This document shows, one piece after another, positions 24,885-33,444 of a stretch of DNA of 64,000 nt (within the stretch, counting starts at the first letter, position 1; every line of letters begins with the position of its first letter). The notes beneath the pieces are model-generated. The model was given only the letters and a program-made list of their open reading frames with translations, was not told the origin of the DNA and made no database searches. The position numbers and the translations under genes are program-made. Source of the stretch: Bacteroidales bacterium (GTDB taxonomy: Bacteria; Bacteroidota; Bacteroidia; Bacteroidales; UBA932); contig SUYU01000005.1 in the NCBI GenBank assembly GCA_015060245.1, positions 1 through 64,000 on the forward strand, in the 5' to 3' direction.

Positions 24885-25361
24885 ATGATAAGAGTTGGAA
24901 ACGGTTACGATGTGCATCTGCTTGCGGACGGCCTGCCATTTTTTCTTGGAGGCATACAGATTGAGCACACCAAAGGATGTGTTGCCCACTCAGACGGCGA
25001 TACACTCATACATGCGTTATGCGATGCCATGCTGGGCGCACTTGCCCTTGGCGACATAGGCAAACACTTTCCCGACACCTCTGCCGAATTCAAGGGAATT
25101 GACAGCAAGATTCTCCTTGCCCGGGTTAACAGTCTCATAAATGAAAAAGGCTACTCCATTGGAAATGCAGACTGCACAATTCTTCTCCAAAGGCCAAAAA
25201 TTGCCCCATATATATTGAAGATGAGAGAGTGCCTTGCACAAGTGCTTGATATTGAGCCTGACAGAATATCCATCAAAGCAACAACTACCGAAGGTGCAGG
25301 CTTTGTCGGCAGAGAGGAAGCCATAGCAGTTTATGCAACAGTTTTACTAAAAAGAAAATAA
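24885..25361 (+). CDS. ispF: 2-C-methyl-D-erythritol 2,4-cyclodiphosphate synthase
   Basis: 158 residues, normal size. The metal site DVH is at Asp9/His11 (GNGYDVHLL), followed by HSDGDTLIHALCDA, DIGKHFPDT and the C-terminal KATTTEGAGFVGREEAIA. It is the fifth step of the MEP route to isoprenoids. The open frame extends upstream to 24591 but that part overlaps the divergent small membrane gene and has no family match. Confidence 0.96.
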   Translation: MIRVGNGYDVHLLADGLPFFLGGIQIEHTKGCVAHSDGDTLIHALCDAMLGALALGDIGKHFPDTSAEFKGIDSKILLARVNSLINEKGYSIGNADCTILLQRPKIAPYILKMRECLAQVLDIEPDRISIKATTTEGAGFVGREEAIAVYATVLLKRK

Positions 25362-25376
25362 TTTTTCATTTTTTAC

Positions 25377-25405
25377 TTGATATTTAAAAAAAATACTTAT
25401 ATTTG
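25377..25405 (+). promoter_or_regulatory. Promoter of the tRNA pair
   Basis: TTG (25377-25379), 18-base spacer, TATATTTG (25398-25405), about 25 bases ahead of tRNA-Gln. Confidence 0.65.
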
Positions 25406-25430
25406 CAGCCCCAAACGACAAATGGGATAT

Positions 25431-25501
25431 TGAGATATGGTGTAATGGTAGCACAAGAGATTCTGGCTCTCTTGGTTCGGGTTCGAGTCCTGATATCTCA
25501 A
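25431..25501 (+). tRNA. tRNA-Gln (CTG)
   Basis: A full cloverleaf can be folded: acceptor TGAGATA with TATCTCA, D arm GTGT/GCAC, anticodon stem AGAGA/TCTCT with loop TTCTGGC (anticodon CTG), T arm with TTCGAGT loop, discriminator A. CCA is not encoded. Confidence 0.93.
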
Positions 25502-25539
25502 CTAAATAAATGTTCTTATAGTTTTAAAGGTTAAGTAAT

Positions 25540-25613
25540 GGCGCGGTAGCTCAGCTGGTTAGAGCGCATGATTCATAATCATGAGGTCCCCAGTTCAATC
25601 CTGGGCCGCGCTA
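25540..25613 (+). tRNA. tRNA-Met (CAT)
   Basis: Cloverleaf: acceptor GGCGCGG with CCGCGCT (first pair a G-T wobble), D arm with AGCTGGTTAGA loop, anticodon stem CATGA/TCATG with loop TTCATAA (anticodon CAT), T arm CCCAG/CTGGG. An elongator tRNA-Met is likely; a lysidine-type tRNA-Ile(CAT) cannot be excluded without identity analysis. Confidence 0.9.
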
Positions 25614-25614
25614 C

Positions 25615-25648
25615 AAAAAAAGCACTCAAGAAATTGGGTGCTTTTTTT
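25615..25648. terminator. Bidirectional terminator after the tRNAs
   Basis: A-run, GCACTCAA, four-base loop, TTGGGTGC, T-run: a 15-bp stem with one mismatch. It would stop both the tRNA transcript and that of the convergent PIG-L gene. Confidence 0.88.
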
Positions 25649-25694
25649 GTTTTCGGCGCAACATTACCTGTTTTTGAGGATATTGATTTAGTTT

Positions 25695-26423
25695 CTACCT
25701 GTCCAACATGTCGCTTGACTTCCAGACATGCTTTACAAAGGCTTCGGCATGGGTGCAGTGGAACTCATGCCCTCTCATGCGGCCGATGACTTCGTGCCAT
25801 TTTTCGATATTTGCGGCAGTGCCCTGGCTCTCATGGCAAAGATATGCCTTGCGCTTCAACTCCACTGTGGAGTCTATATTCACATATACCGTAGGAGTGA
25901 ACATTTGCGTCTGCATACCGGTCATGACCTCGCCATAATAGAGGTCAAACGAGTGTTTGCTTAGACGCCATGCATCATACACGAGAACTGAACAGACTCT
26001 GTGGTCCCTGTGGGCATCTATGGGCCAGTGGGTGATGACCATATCGGGTTTCTCCTTGTCAATGAGATCCTTCATCTCCTTGTAACGCTCCTTGTTTATT
26101 TGCGAATCGCCATCGGTTTGGGTCATGAAAACACACCTTACCCCCATAACCTCACAGGCATTGAGTGCCTCCTGACGGCGGATGGCAGCCGTCTCCTGCG
26201 CTGTTTTTCCAGGTATACCGCCCTCTCCACTTGTAAAATATACGCACACCACTTCACACCCCTGCTCCTTCAATTTCAGCATTGTACCTCCGCACATTGA
26301 CTCCGGATCATCGGGATGTGCCCCTATTACCAGTGCCTTTTTATATTTTCCGACAATCGGTTCCTGTGCATTCAATACAACTGCCGCCATCAGCAGCAAC
26401 ATAAGGGTAAATAGTTTTTTCAT
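25695..26423 (-). CDS. Secreted PIG-L (LmbE-type) deacetylase
   Basis: 242 residues with a signal peptide (1-19, LNAQ). The zinc site AHPDD is in VIGAHPDDPESMCGG (about 32-46) and the later HWPIDAHRDHR supplies the histidines. Family members remove N-acetyl groups from GlcNAc-containing lipids, cofactors or other amides; substrate unknown. It is exported, so it probably acts on sugars or peptidoglycan-type material in the periplasm. Confidence 0.88.
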   Translation of the reverse strand: MKKLFTLMLLLMAAVVLNAQEPIVGKYKKALVIGAHPDDPESMCGGTMLKLKEQGCEVVCVYFTSGEGGIPGKTAQETAAIRRQEALNACEVMGVRCVFMTQTDGDSQINKERYKEMKDLIDKEKPDMVITHWPIDAHRDHRVCSVLVYDAWRLSKHSFDLYYGEVMTGMQTQMFTPTVYVNIDSTVELKRKAYLCHESQGTAANIEKWHEVIGRMRGHEFHCTHAEAFVKHVWKSSDMLDR

Positions 26424-26468
26424 ATCGTAAAAATGAATATTTCAAGCAATCCATTGGCTTTAATTACC

Positions 26469-27380
26469 TCAACGGCCCAAATAAGAGTAAATCCAACTGC
26501 ACGCCACAACGGCTGCGGTCTCTGTCCTGAGGCGGGATTGGCCAAGATGAACGGGAATGAAACAGTTTTGGATGGCAAGTTCAACCTCCTCTGGAGAGAA
26601 GTCACCTTCGGGACCTATCAATATTTTTATTCTTGGCAACTCTGTCGCAGACTCCTTTGCCTGGGCAACGGATTGGCCAGGAGATTCTGCTGCCGACCTG
26701 CTGTCGGGACCAATATTCTTGAGATTCTCAAGATATGCCGCCACAGCCTCTTGTACACTCATTTTGGTTGCCTCGCCACAATAGGCTATGAGTTTCAATT
26801 CTCCTCCCGACAGATTTGCCGACCTATCTCCACTGGTGCCTCCCATGGCATTTTCACCACGACATTCCGCGTCGGAGCCATTTTTCTCCGCACAGGAGCC
26901 ATTTTCCTCTGTGCCTGCGCCCTGACTGTGAATATACTCCTTCACACTGCAACAACTCTCCAGAACCGGCACAGCCCCTTTAAGCGACTGCTTTGCTCCG
27001 GAAAGGAGAATCCTGCCACAGCGCTCTGCATTTATGACTTTACGTTCGGAATGGTCACCTATTACCGGCACTATTGAATCAATTCCTATCTCTGTGGCCT
27101 TCTCAAGGAACCACTCATAACGGTCAATGTTTTTTGTGGGAGATACAGCCATCTGCAAATAATAGCCGTGCGACCCGAAATTATGAGTCAATGAGATGAT
27201 TTCCAACTTCACGCTGCGCGATGCCTCAACAATACGGCACTCCATTAGTGTTCCCTCCCCATCTATGACATTGATGATGTCTCCGCACTTGTGGCGCAGC
27301 ACCTTCACACAATGGCGGCTCTCCTGCTCGTCAAGAGAGCAGAAGTTGCCGGAAATCTCTTGGGAATAAAACAGTTCCAT
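26469..27380 (-). CDS. rsmE: 16S rRNA (uracil1498-N3)-methyltransferase with insertions
   Basis: 303 residues, about 60 longer than usual. The N-terminal PUA-like domain starts MELFYSQ with ESRHCVKVLRHK, and the SPOUT methyltransferase core is intact: ATEIGIDSIVPV, LKGAVPVLE, KILIGPEGDFSPEEVELA and LGQSRLRTETAAVVA, forming the SAM-binding knot. The extra length comes from two low-complexity stretches rich in Gly, Ser, Glu and Ala, at about 150-195 and 218-248, on either side of LKLIAYCGEATKMS. It methylates U1498 of 16S rRNA. Confidence 0.92.
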   Translation of the reverse strand: MELFYSQEISGNFCSLDEQESRHCVKVLRHKCGDIINVIDGEGTLMECRIVEASRSVKLEIISLTHNFGSHGYYLQMAVSPTKNIDRYEWFLEKATEIGIDSIVPVIGDHSERKVINAERCGRILLSGAKQSLKGAVPVLESCCSVKEYIHSQGAGTEENGSCAEKNGSDAECRGENAMGGTSGDRSANLSGGELKLIAYCGEATKMSVQEAVAAYLENLKNIGPDSRSAAESPGQSVAQAKESATELPRIKILIGPEGDFSPEEVELAIQNCFIPVHLGQSRLRTETAAVVACSWIYSYLGR

Positions 27381-27428
27381 ATTTACAACTGGGCACGGGC
27401 CTCAGCCCGGCAACAATATGATGACTCC

Positions 27429-28898
27429 TTAATTTTTTGATTTTTTCACAGGATCACATGTAAGGCCCACTCCAAGTTTCTTGAAAATCTTTTGGTCAAC
27501 CTCGCTCAACATAACGGTCGAGTGCACCTGACAGCCATCAAGTTTTGGAAGTTGCTGCAGAGCCCTGCGGCAATTCATATCCTGATTGCTCAACATTGAG
27601 AGTGCAACCAACACCTCATCGGTATGCAGACGCGGATTGTTTCCATGAAGATAATCCACCTTTGTCTTCTGGATTGGGGCTATCATCTCCTCCGGAATCA
27701 ACTTTACATCATGCGGAATACCTGCAAGATGCTTTATTGCATTGAGAATGAGGGCAGCACTCGGTCCAAGCAGCGGACTGGTCCTTGAGGTGATTATAGT
27801 ACCGTCCTGCAGTTCAATGGCTGCGGTAGGAACTCCCGAAAGTTCTCTTCTCTCCTTTGCGGCCACTGTGGTCCTGCGGTACTCTGTGGTAAGTTTTGCC
27901 TGCTTCATTATCAAGGCTATCTTGTTTACCTCACTCTCGTTGTCTCCCTTCTTGGCCAGATTACAGAGGGCATAATAGTACCTTCTTATAATCTCTTCAC
28001 GCGCCGCGTCACAGCAGACATCCTCATCACTCATGCAGAAGCCCAGCATATTCACACCCATGTCAGTGGGTGACTTGTACGGACTCTCGCCATATATAGC
28101 CTCAAAGAGGGCATTGAGTACCGGAAATATCTCTATATCCCTGTTGTAGTTTACTGCAATGTCGCCATAAGCCTCCAGATGGAACGGGTCAATCATGTTA
28201 ACATCATTGAGATCTGCAGTTGCAGCCTCATATGCCATGTTCACTGGATGCTTGAGCGGAAGGTTCCATACCGGGAATGTCTCAAATTTTGCATACCCTG
28301 CCTTAATCCCTCTCTTGTGCTCATGGTAGAGTTGGCTCAGGCATACAGCCATCTTTCCGCTTCCCGGACCAGGGGCTGTAACCACAACCAGCGGACGGGT
28401 GGTTTCAACATAATCATTCTTGCCGAAACCCTCATCAGAATCGATCAGAGCAACATTGTTGGGATATCCCTCAATCGTATAGTGATAATAGACCTTAATG
28501 CCAAGGCGCTCAAGACGCGACCTGTAGGCATCTGCACTCGGCTGGCCATTGTAGTGGGTTATAACCACACTGCTCACCAAAAGTCCTACATTCTCAAACT
28601 CCGCACTCAGGCGCAATACATCCTCATCGTATGTGATTCCCAAATCACCACGTGTCTTGTTCTTCTCTATATCAATTGCACTGATTACCATAAGTATCTC
28701 AGCCTCGTTCCTCAACTGCATGAGCATATGCAGTTTGCTGTCGGGAAGAAAACCCGGCAACACACGGCTGGCATGGTTATCATCAAACAATTTACCCCCA
28801 AACTCCATGTAGAGTTTGTCTCCGAACTGTTCAATTCTGGCTTTAATGTGCTCGGACTGTATCTTGAGATACTTCTCGTTATCGAAACCTTTTTTCAT
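27429..28898 (-). CDS. DUF1846 family protein
   Basis: 489 residues from MKKGFDNEKYLKIQSEHIK, which is the usual beginning of the family. A longer frame reaches 28949 but it runs through the promoter. DUF1846 proteins are large cytoplasmic proteins with a P-loop-like TAPGPGSGKMAVCLSQLYHE (about 186-206), often suggested to be nucleotide-binding; function unproven. The promoter's -7 box ends only 9 bases before the ATG, so the message may be nearly leaderless. Confidence 0.9.
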   Translation of the reverse strand: MKKGFDNEKYLKIQSEHIKARIEQFGDKLYMEFGGKLFDDNHASRVLPGFLPDSKLHMLMQLRNEAEILMVISAIDIEKNKTRGDLGITYDEDVLRLSAEFENVGLLVSSVVITHYNGQPSADAYRSRLERLGIKVYYHYTIEGYPNNVALIDSDEGFGKNDYVETTRPLVVVTAPGPGSGKMAVCLSQLYHEHKRGIKAGYAKFETFPVWNLPLKHPVNMAYEAATADLNDVNMIDPFHLEAYGDIAVNYNRDIEIFPVLNALFEAIYGESPYKSPTDMGVNMLGFCMSDEDVCCDAAREEIIRRYYYALCNLAKKGDNESEVNKIALIMKQAKLTTEYRRTTVAAKERRELSGVPTAAIELQDGTIITSRTSPLLGPSAALILNAIKHLAGIPHDVKLIPEEMIAPIQKTKVDYLHGNNPRLHTDEVLVALSMLSNQDMNCRRALQQLPKLDGCQVHSTVMLSEVDQKIFKKLGVGLTCDPVKKSKN

Positions 28899-28906
28899 AC
28901 GGAATG

Positions 28907-28938
28907 CAAATATAGCCGTTCTGGAGCACCTTAACAAC
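28907..28938 (-). promoter_or_regulatory. Promoter of the DUF1846 gene
   Basis: On the minus strand GTTG (28935-28938), 20-base spacer, TATATTTG (28907-28914). Transcription would begin within about eight bases of the start codon. Confidence 0.75.
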
Positions 28939-29002
28939 AAAAAATGCAAAAAATTTTGCTTACATTTGCCAACGTAAAATCTAATCTATAAAGGGCATTT
29001 TT

Positions 29003-30226
29003 ATGGCTTCAGAAGTTAAATCAAACAGATACACCGCATTGGATGTATTGAGGGGCATGACAGTTGCCGGAATGATTCTTGTAAACAATCCCGGCAGTTG
29101 GGCGCACATATTTCCACCCCTACAGCACGCAAAATGGGCAGGATGCACTCCTACAGATCTTGTCTTTCCGTTCTTCCTGTTCATTGTTGGAGCAGCAATG
29201 GCTTTCTCCTTTGCAAAATATAATGAACTCTTCACTGCTCCGAGTGTAAAGAAACTGCTCAAGCGCGGAGTACTTATCTTCCTTGTAGGTCTTGCACTCA
29301 ACGCATTCCCGTTCTATCCTACATATACAAAAGAGGGGCTTGAAGGCTGGGACCTCTACCTCTACTGGCTTGGCCATTTGAGAATCTTTGGAGTTTTACA
29401 GCGTATTGCCATGTGCTATATTGTTGGAGGACTTGTAGCCCTATGGCTGCAGAAACCAAAGAAAATCATACCTGCAATGGGTCTCCTAATGGTACTCCAC
29501 TGGGTACTGCTATATATATTGGGTGACGCATCGGCTCCGCTTGAAAATGGGGCAAAAGGTGTATTCTCATTGGCAGGACAGGGTTCAGGAGCCATTGATA
29601 TAGCCCTCATTGGTGCGGACCATGTATATAAAGGATTCGGCATACCATTTGACCCTGAAGGTTTGTTGGGCACATTGTCGGGATCATGCACATTGCTTTT
29701 GGGATTCCTTATAGGCAACAAGATCCGCACTGCCAACAGCAAGATTGATGTTGTGGCGCAACTCTACACCATTGGCCTTTTCTGCCTTGCAGGAGGTTTG
29801 GTATTGAGCATATGCTACCCTATTGTAAAGGCACTCTGGACCGGTTCATATGTACTTTATGCCGGTGGCTGGAGCATAATCATGCTTGCATTCTTCATCT
29901 ATTTCATAGATATCAAGGGCAAGGAGAAGATCTTTACACCATTCAAGGCTATGGGTATGAACCCGCTATTTGCATTTGTAATGGCAGGACTCTTTGCAAA
30001 GGTATTCGGACGTATAATAACATGGACCTCAACCGTTACTCTTCCCGACGGAACTGTGGGTGAAAAGAGTTGGAGCCTTACAGGCTGGTTCTACAACAAT
30101 GTGTGCGTTGGCCTCATTGGAGGAAACAACGAGTACTCGTCGCTCATGTTTGCACTCATATATGTGGCAATCTTCATGCTTATGGCCATGTATCTGTACA
30201 AAAAGAAGATAATAATCAAACTATAA
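29003..30226 (+). CDS. HGSNAT-like membrane acyltransferase (DUF5009/NagX type)
   Basis: 407 residues with about ten membrane helices. The start NRYTALDVLRGMTVAGMILVN (about 7-27), FPFFLFIVGAAMAFS and the later PLFAFVMAGLFAKVF are typical of the heparan-alpha-glucosaminide N-acetyltransferase-like family, which acetylates sugars (GlcN residues) across a membrane. In Bacteroidota such genes serve amino-sugar use or cell-wall recycling; that role is inferred. A -7 box TACATTTG lies at 28961-28968. Confidence 0.85.
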   Translation: MASEVKSNRYTALDVLRGMTVAGMILVNNPGSWAHIFPPLQHAKWAGCTPTDLVFPFFLFIVGAAMAFSFAKYNELFTAPSVKKLLKRGVLIFLVGLALNAFPFYPTYTKEGLEGWDLYLYWLGHLRIFGVLQRIAMCYIVGGLVALWLQKPKKIIPAMGLLMVLHWVLLYILGDASAPLENGAKGVFSLAGQGSGAIDIALIGADHVYKGFGIPFDPEGLLGTLSGSCTLLLGFLIGNKIRTANSKIDVVAQLYTIGLFCLAGGLVLSICYPIVKALWTGSYVLYAGGWSIIMLAFFIYFIDIKGKEKIFTPFKAMGMNPLFAFVMAGLFAKVFGRIITWTSTVTLPDGTVGEKSWSLTGWFYNNVCVGLIGGNNEYSSLMFALIYVAIFMLMAMYLYKKKIIIKL

Positions 30227-30279
30227 CAAATTCTCAAAGGAGGGTACATCCCTCCTTTGTTGTTCAAATTCTGAAAGAG

Positions 30280-30792
30280 ATGGCATATATCGGATTGATT
30301 TCAGACACGCATTGTGTATTTGATGACTGTCTGAAAAAGTTTCTTGAACCTGTAGACCAGATATGGCATGCAGGCGACTTTGGCAATATAGCAACCGTTG
30401 ATGCCATAGCCAAATTCAAACCGCTTACCGGTGTATACGGCAATTGCGATGACCAGGAGATAAGGTTGTGCCAGCCGCCTGTACAATGGTTTGAGATTGA
30501 GGGAATGAAGATTCTAATGATGCATATAGGAGGTTATCCGGGCAGATATGATTATAAAGCGCTGCAACTTATATATGCCCACAGGCCCGATATCTTCATT
30601 TGCGGCCACTCACATATCCTTAAAGTAATGAACGACAAGCGTCTCGGCATGCTTGTCATAAACCCTGGAGCCGCCGGAATACAGGGTTTTCACCAGGTAA
30701 GGACTGCCCTCAGGTTCAGGATAGAGAACGGCACAATAAAGGATATGGAGGTAGGAGAATGGGACCGGAAGATAACCGAAGCCCAATTTTAG
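30280..30792 (+). CDS. YfcE-type metallophosphoesterase
   Basis: 170 residues from MAYIGLISDTHCVFDD. Metal-binding motifs: SDTH (8-11), HAGDFGN, YGNCDDQ and FICGHSHILKV, with a MMHIGG motif between. These are small phosphodiesterases of the MJ0936/YfcE family. A much longer frame from 30070 exists but the upstream part overlaps the acyltransferase. It ends 50 bases before the DPP4-like gene. Confidence 0.93.
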   Translation: MAYIGLISDTHCVFDDCLKKFLEPVDQIWHAGDFGNIATVDAIAKFKPLTGVYGNCDDQEIRLCQPPVQWFEIEGMKILMMHIGGYPGRYDYKALQLIYAHRPDIFICGHSHILKVMNDKRLGMLVINPGAAGIQGFHQVRTALRFRIENGTIKDMEVGEWDRKITEAQF

Positions 30793-30842
30793 GACTCCCT
30801 CCAACACACCATTTCTGGAACAAACGACAAAACGACAACTAT

Positions 30843-33302
30843 ATGAATTTACTGAAAAAAGCACTCTTTACCGTATGTGCCTTATGCTGCGGTATGCTCT
30901 ATGCGCAACAGACCCCTGTAACAAAGGCCAATTACGAGTTGGCTGAACGCTTCTCTCCAAAGAAGATCGGCAAAATGGTATTCTCTACCAAAGTACAGCC
31001 CAACTATTTCAAGAATTCCAACAAGTTCTGGTACTCATACACGACCAGTTCAGGAACAGAATACTACATTGTAGACCCGTCGGCAGGGACAAAGAGAAAA
31101 TTGTGGGATATGGCAGAACTTGCAGCCAGGGTTACAGAGATTACAAAGGATCCCTTTGATGCACAGCACCTTCCTATAAATTCCCTTGAACTTGTAGATG
31201 ACAAGTATTTCACTTTTGAGATAAAGAGTTCACTTATGGTTCCCAAAAAGGATAAGGAAGATGGCAACAATGCAAAAAAGGGAGCCAAGGAGAACAAGGT
31301 CTTCAAATTCAAATATGATATTGCAAGCGGCAAATTGACCGACATTTCAGAGGAGGAGAAAAAAGATGATTACCCAGGCTGGGCACGCTTCTCTCCAGAC
31401 GGCAAATATGCCGTATATGTAAAGAAATACAATCTCTGGTACATGGATGCCGAAAACTTGAAAAAGGCGGCCAAGGATGAGAAAGACTCAACAATAGTGG
31501 AGCATCAACTTACAACTGACGGAACAGCGGATTTCCCTTACGGAGGCAGATATGCCGATCCTTATGCTACCGAAAAGGAACTTGAGAAGAGGGTTCCGGC
31601 ACAACTTGCATGGTCTCCCGACTCAAGACACTTCATTATGGTCCGTACAGATGTAAGCAACATAAAGCCGCTCTGGGTCATTGATGTGCTTGCCAATCCG
31701 AGGCCCAAACTCGAGGCCTACAAATATCAGATGCCCGGCGAGCCGAGTCCAAAGCAGCATCTTTACCTCTTTGATTTCAATGAAAAGAGTTCAAAAGTAA
31801 TTAAAACAGCGGCTTTCAAGGACCAGACGCTCACTATGGAGTACAGGCCATTCACCCATAAGGAGCAGTATGAGGATTTCTTCTCTCCTGTATGGCTGGG
31901 CGACAACGGCAGATTCTACTTCAAACGTACCAGCCGTGACCTTAAGCGAATGGATATTTGTTCAGTTGAGGTAACTGCAGACAGTTGCAGAACTGTTATT
32001 GAGGAGCGCCTCAACACCTATGTTGAAAAACGCGAGACAAGACTCATCAGCAATGGTACAGAACTCATACACTGGTCAGAAAGGGATGGTTGGGCTCACC
32101 TGTACCTCTTCAGTTCTGACGGAAAACTCAAGAACCGCATTACCAGAGGCGACTGGCATGTTGACCAGATACTTGGTGTGGATGAGGCAAAACGCATTGT
32201 ATATTTTACCGCTTGCGGAAAAGAGAAGGGCGAGGATCCTTACTACCGCCACCTCTACAGTGCAACCCTCGACGGCACAACTGTAAAACTGCTCAATCCT
32301 GGAAACTATGATTTTGAGGAGACAATAATGACAGATGACAACCGCTATTTCGTATGCAACTTCTCACGTGTTGACACTACTCCAAAATCTGCCCTCTATG
32401 ACAATACAGGTCGCAAGATAATGGATTTGGAAACTGCAGATTTGAGTCAGTTGTTTGCCATGGGATACAAATTCCCCGAGATATTTAAAGTAAAGGCCGG
32501 AGACGGAATTACAGACCTGTACGGCGTAATGTACAAGCCATTTGATTTTGACTCCACAAAACTCTACCCTATTATTGAGTATGTATATCCGGGACCTCAG
32601 ACCGAAGCGAACAACTCGGCATGGAGCAAATCCATGAACAGGATTGACCGTCTTGCCCAATTGGGATTTGTGGTAGTGACCGTAGGCAACAGGGGCGGAC
32701 ATCCGAACAGGTCAAAATGGTACCATAACTTCGGATACGGCAACCTCAGGGATTATGGTCTTGAAGACAAGAAGGTGGCCGTACAGCAACTGGCTGCACG
32801 CTACCCGTTCATCAACGGCAAAAAGGTTGGTATCCATGGCCATTCAGGCGGAGGATTCATGTCAACTGCCGCAATCCTCAAATATCCGGACTTCTTTACT
32901 GCGGCTGTCTCTTGTGCCGGCAACCATGACAACAGCATCTACAACAGATGGTGGAGCGAGCAGCATCACGGCGTACTTGAAGAGATTTCTGAAAAGGGCG
33001 ATACTACCTTCAAATACAGGATTGATACCAATCAGGAACTTGCCAAAAATCTCAAGGGCCATCTGCTTCTCATTACAGGAGATATTGACAACAACGTGCA
33101 TCCAGGCGGCACAATAAGGGTTGTAAATGCTCTTATAAAAGCCAACAAACGCTTTGACATGCTAATCCTTCCTGGACAGCGCCACAGTTTTGGCACAATG
33201 GACGAGTACTTCTTCTGGAGAATGGCAGACTACTTCTCAAAATACCTTATGGGAGACAATACTCCAAGGCCTGTTGAGATACCTGAAATGAACAACAATT
33301 GA
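30843..33302 (+). CDS. Secreted DPP4-type S9 peptidase
   Basis: 819 residues from MNLLKKALF with a signal peptide (about 1-20, ending LYAQQ). A long propeller domain is followed by the hydrolase domain with Ser668 in HGHSGGGF, Asp749 in TGDIDNNVHPGG and His781 in GQRHSFG. The NRGGHP and PEIFKV segments also fit the dipeptidyl-peptidase IV group, which removes Xaa-Pro dipeptides in the periplasm. The frame continues upstream to 30759 but that part overlaps the phosphoesterase and lacks a signal peptide. Confidence 0.9.
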   Translation: MNLLKKALFTVCALCCGMLYAQQTPVTKANYELAERFSPKKIGKMVFSTKVQPNYFKNSNKFWYSYTTSSGTEYYIVDPSAGTKRKLWDMAELAARVTEITKDPFDAQHLPINSLELVDDKYFTFEIKSSLMVPKKDKEDGNNAKKGAKENKVFKFKYDIASGKLTDISEEEKKDDYPGWARFSPDGKYAVYVKKYNLWYMDAENLKKAAKDEKDSTIVEHQLTTDGTADFPYGGRYADPYATEKELEKRVPAQLAWSPDSRHFIMVRTDVSNIKPLWVIDVLANPRPKLEAYKYQMPGEPSPKQHLYLFDFNEKSSKVIKTAAFKDQTLTMEYRPFTHKEQYEDFFSPVWLGDNGRFYFKRTSRDLKRMDICSVEVTADSCRTVIEERLNTYVEKRETRLISNGTELIHWSERDGWAHLYLFSSDGKLKNRITRGDWHVDQILGVDEAKRIVYFTACGKEKGEDPYYRHLYSATLDGTTVKLLNPGNYDFEETIMTDDNRYFVCNFSRVDTTPKSALYDNTGRKIMDLETADLSQLFAMGYKFPEIFKVKAGDGITDLYGVMYKPFDFDSTKLYPIIEYVYPGPQTEANNSAWSKSMNRIDRLAQLGFVVVTVGNRGGHPNRSKWYHNFGYGNLRDYGLEDKKVAVQQLAARYPFINGKKVGIHGHSGGGFMSTAAILKYPDFFTAAVSCAGNHDNSIYNRWWSEQHHGVLEEISEKGDTTFKYRIDTNQELAKNLKGHLLLITGDIDNNVHPGGTIRVVNALIKANKRFDMLILPGQRHSFGTMDEYFFWRMADYFSKYLMGDNTPRPVEIPEMNNN

Positions 33303-33367
33303 TTTTCCACGACTTGCGCTGTTGTCAATGTGTATTTATAATATATTGATTAACTGCAATTTACGAA

Positions 33368-33425
33368 AACGACCGCAAAAGTTGTATATTTTAAAAAAGT
33401 TATATACCTTTGCGGCCGTTTTTTT
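33368..33425 (+). terminator. Long inverted repeat downstream of the DPP4-like gene, overlapping the next promoter
   Basis: AACGACCGCAAA (33368-33379) and TTTGCGGCCGTT (33409-33420) pair with one mismatch over 12 positions, loop of 29 bases, followed by seven T's (33419-33425 region). The right arm contains the TTTG of the -7 box of the following gene. Confidence 0.5.
33381..33412 (+). promoter_or_regulatory. Promoter of the FadL-like gene
   Basis: GTTG (33381-33384), 20-base spacer, TACCTTTG (33405-33412), matching the Bacteroides consensus. The start codon at 33445 is about 25 bases below the predicted start point. Confidence 0.8.
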
Positions 33426-33444
33426 GTTTAAATTAAAATTGAAG

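Noticed and set aside
30070-30279. Upstream part of the phosphoesterase frame
   Set aside because: It overlaps the acyltransferase gene; the family start is at MAYIGLISDTH.
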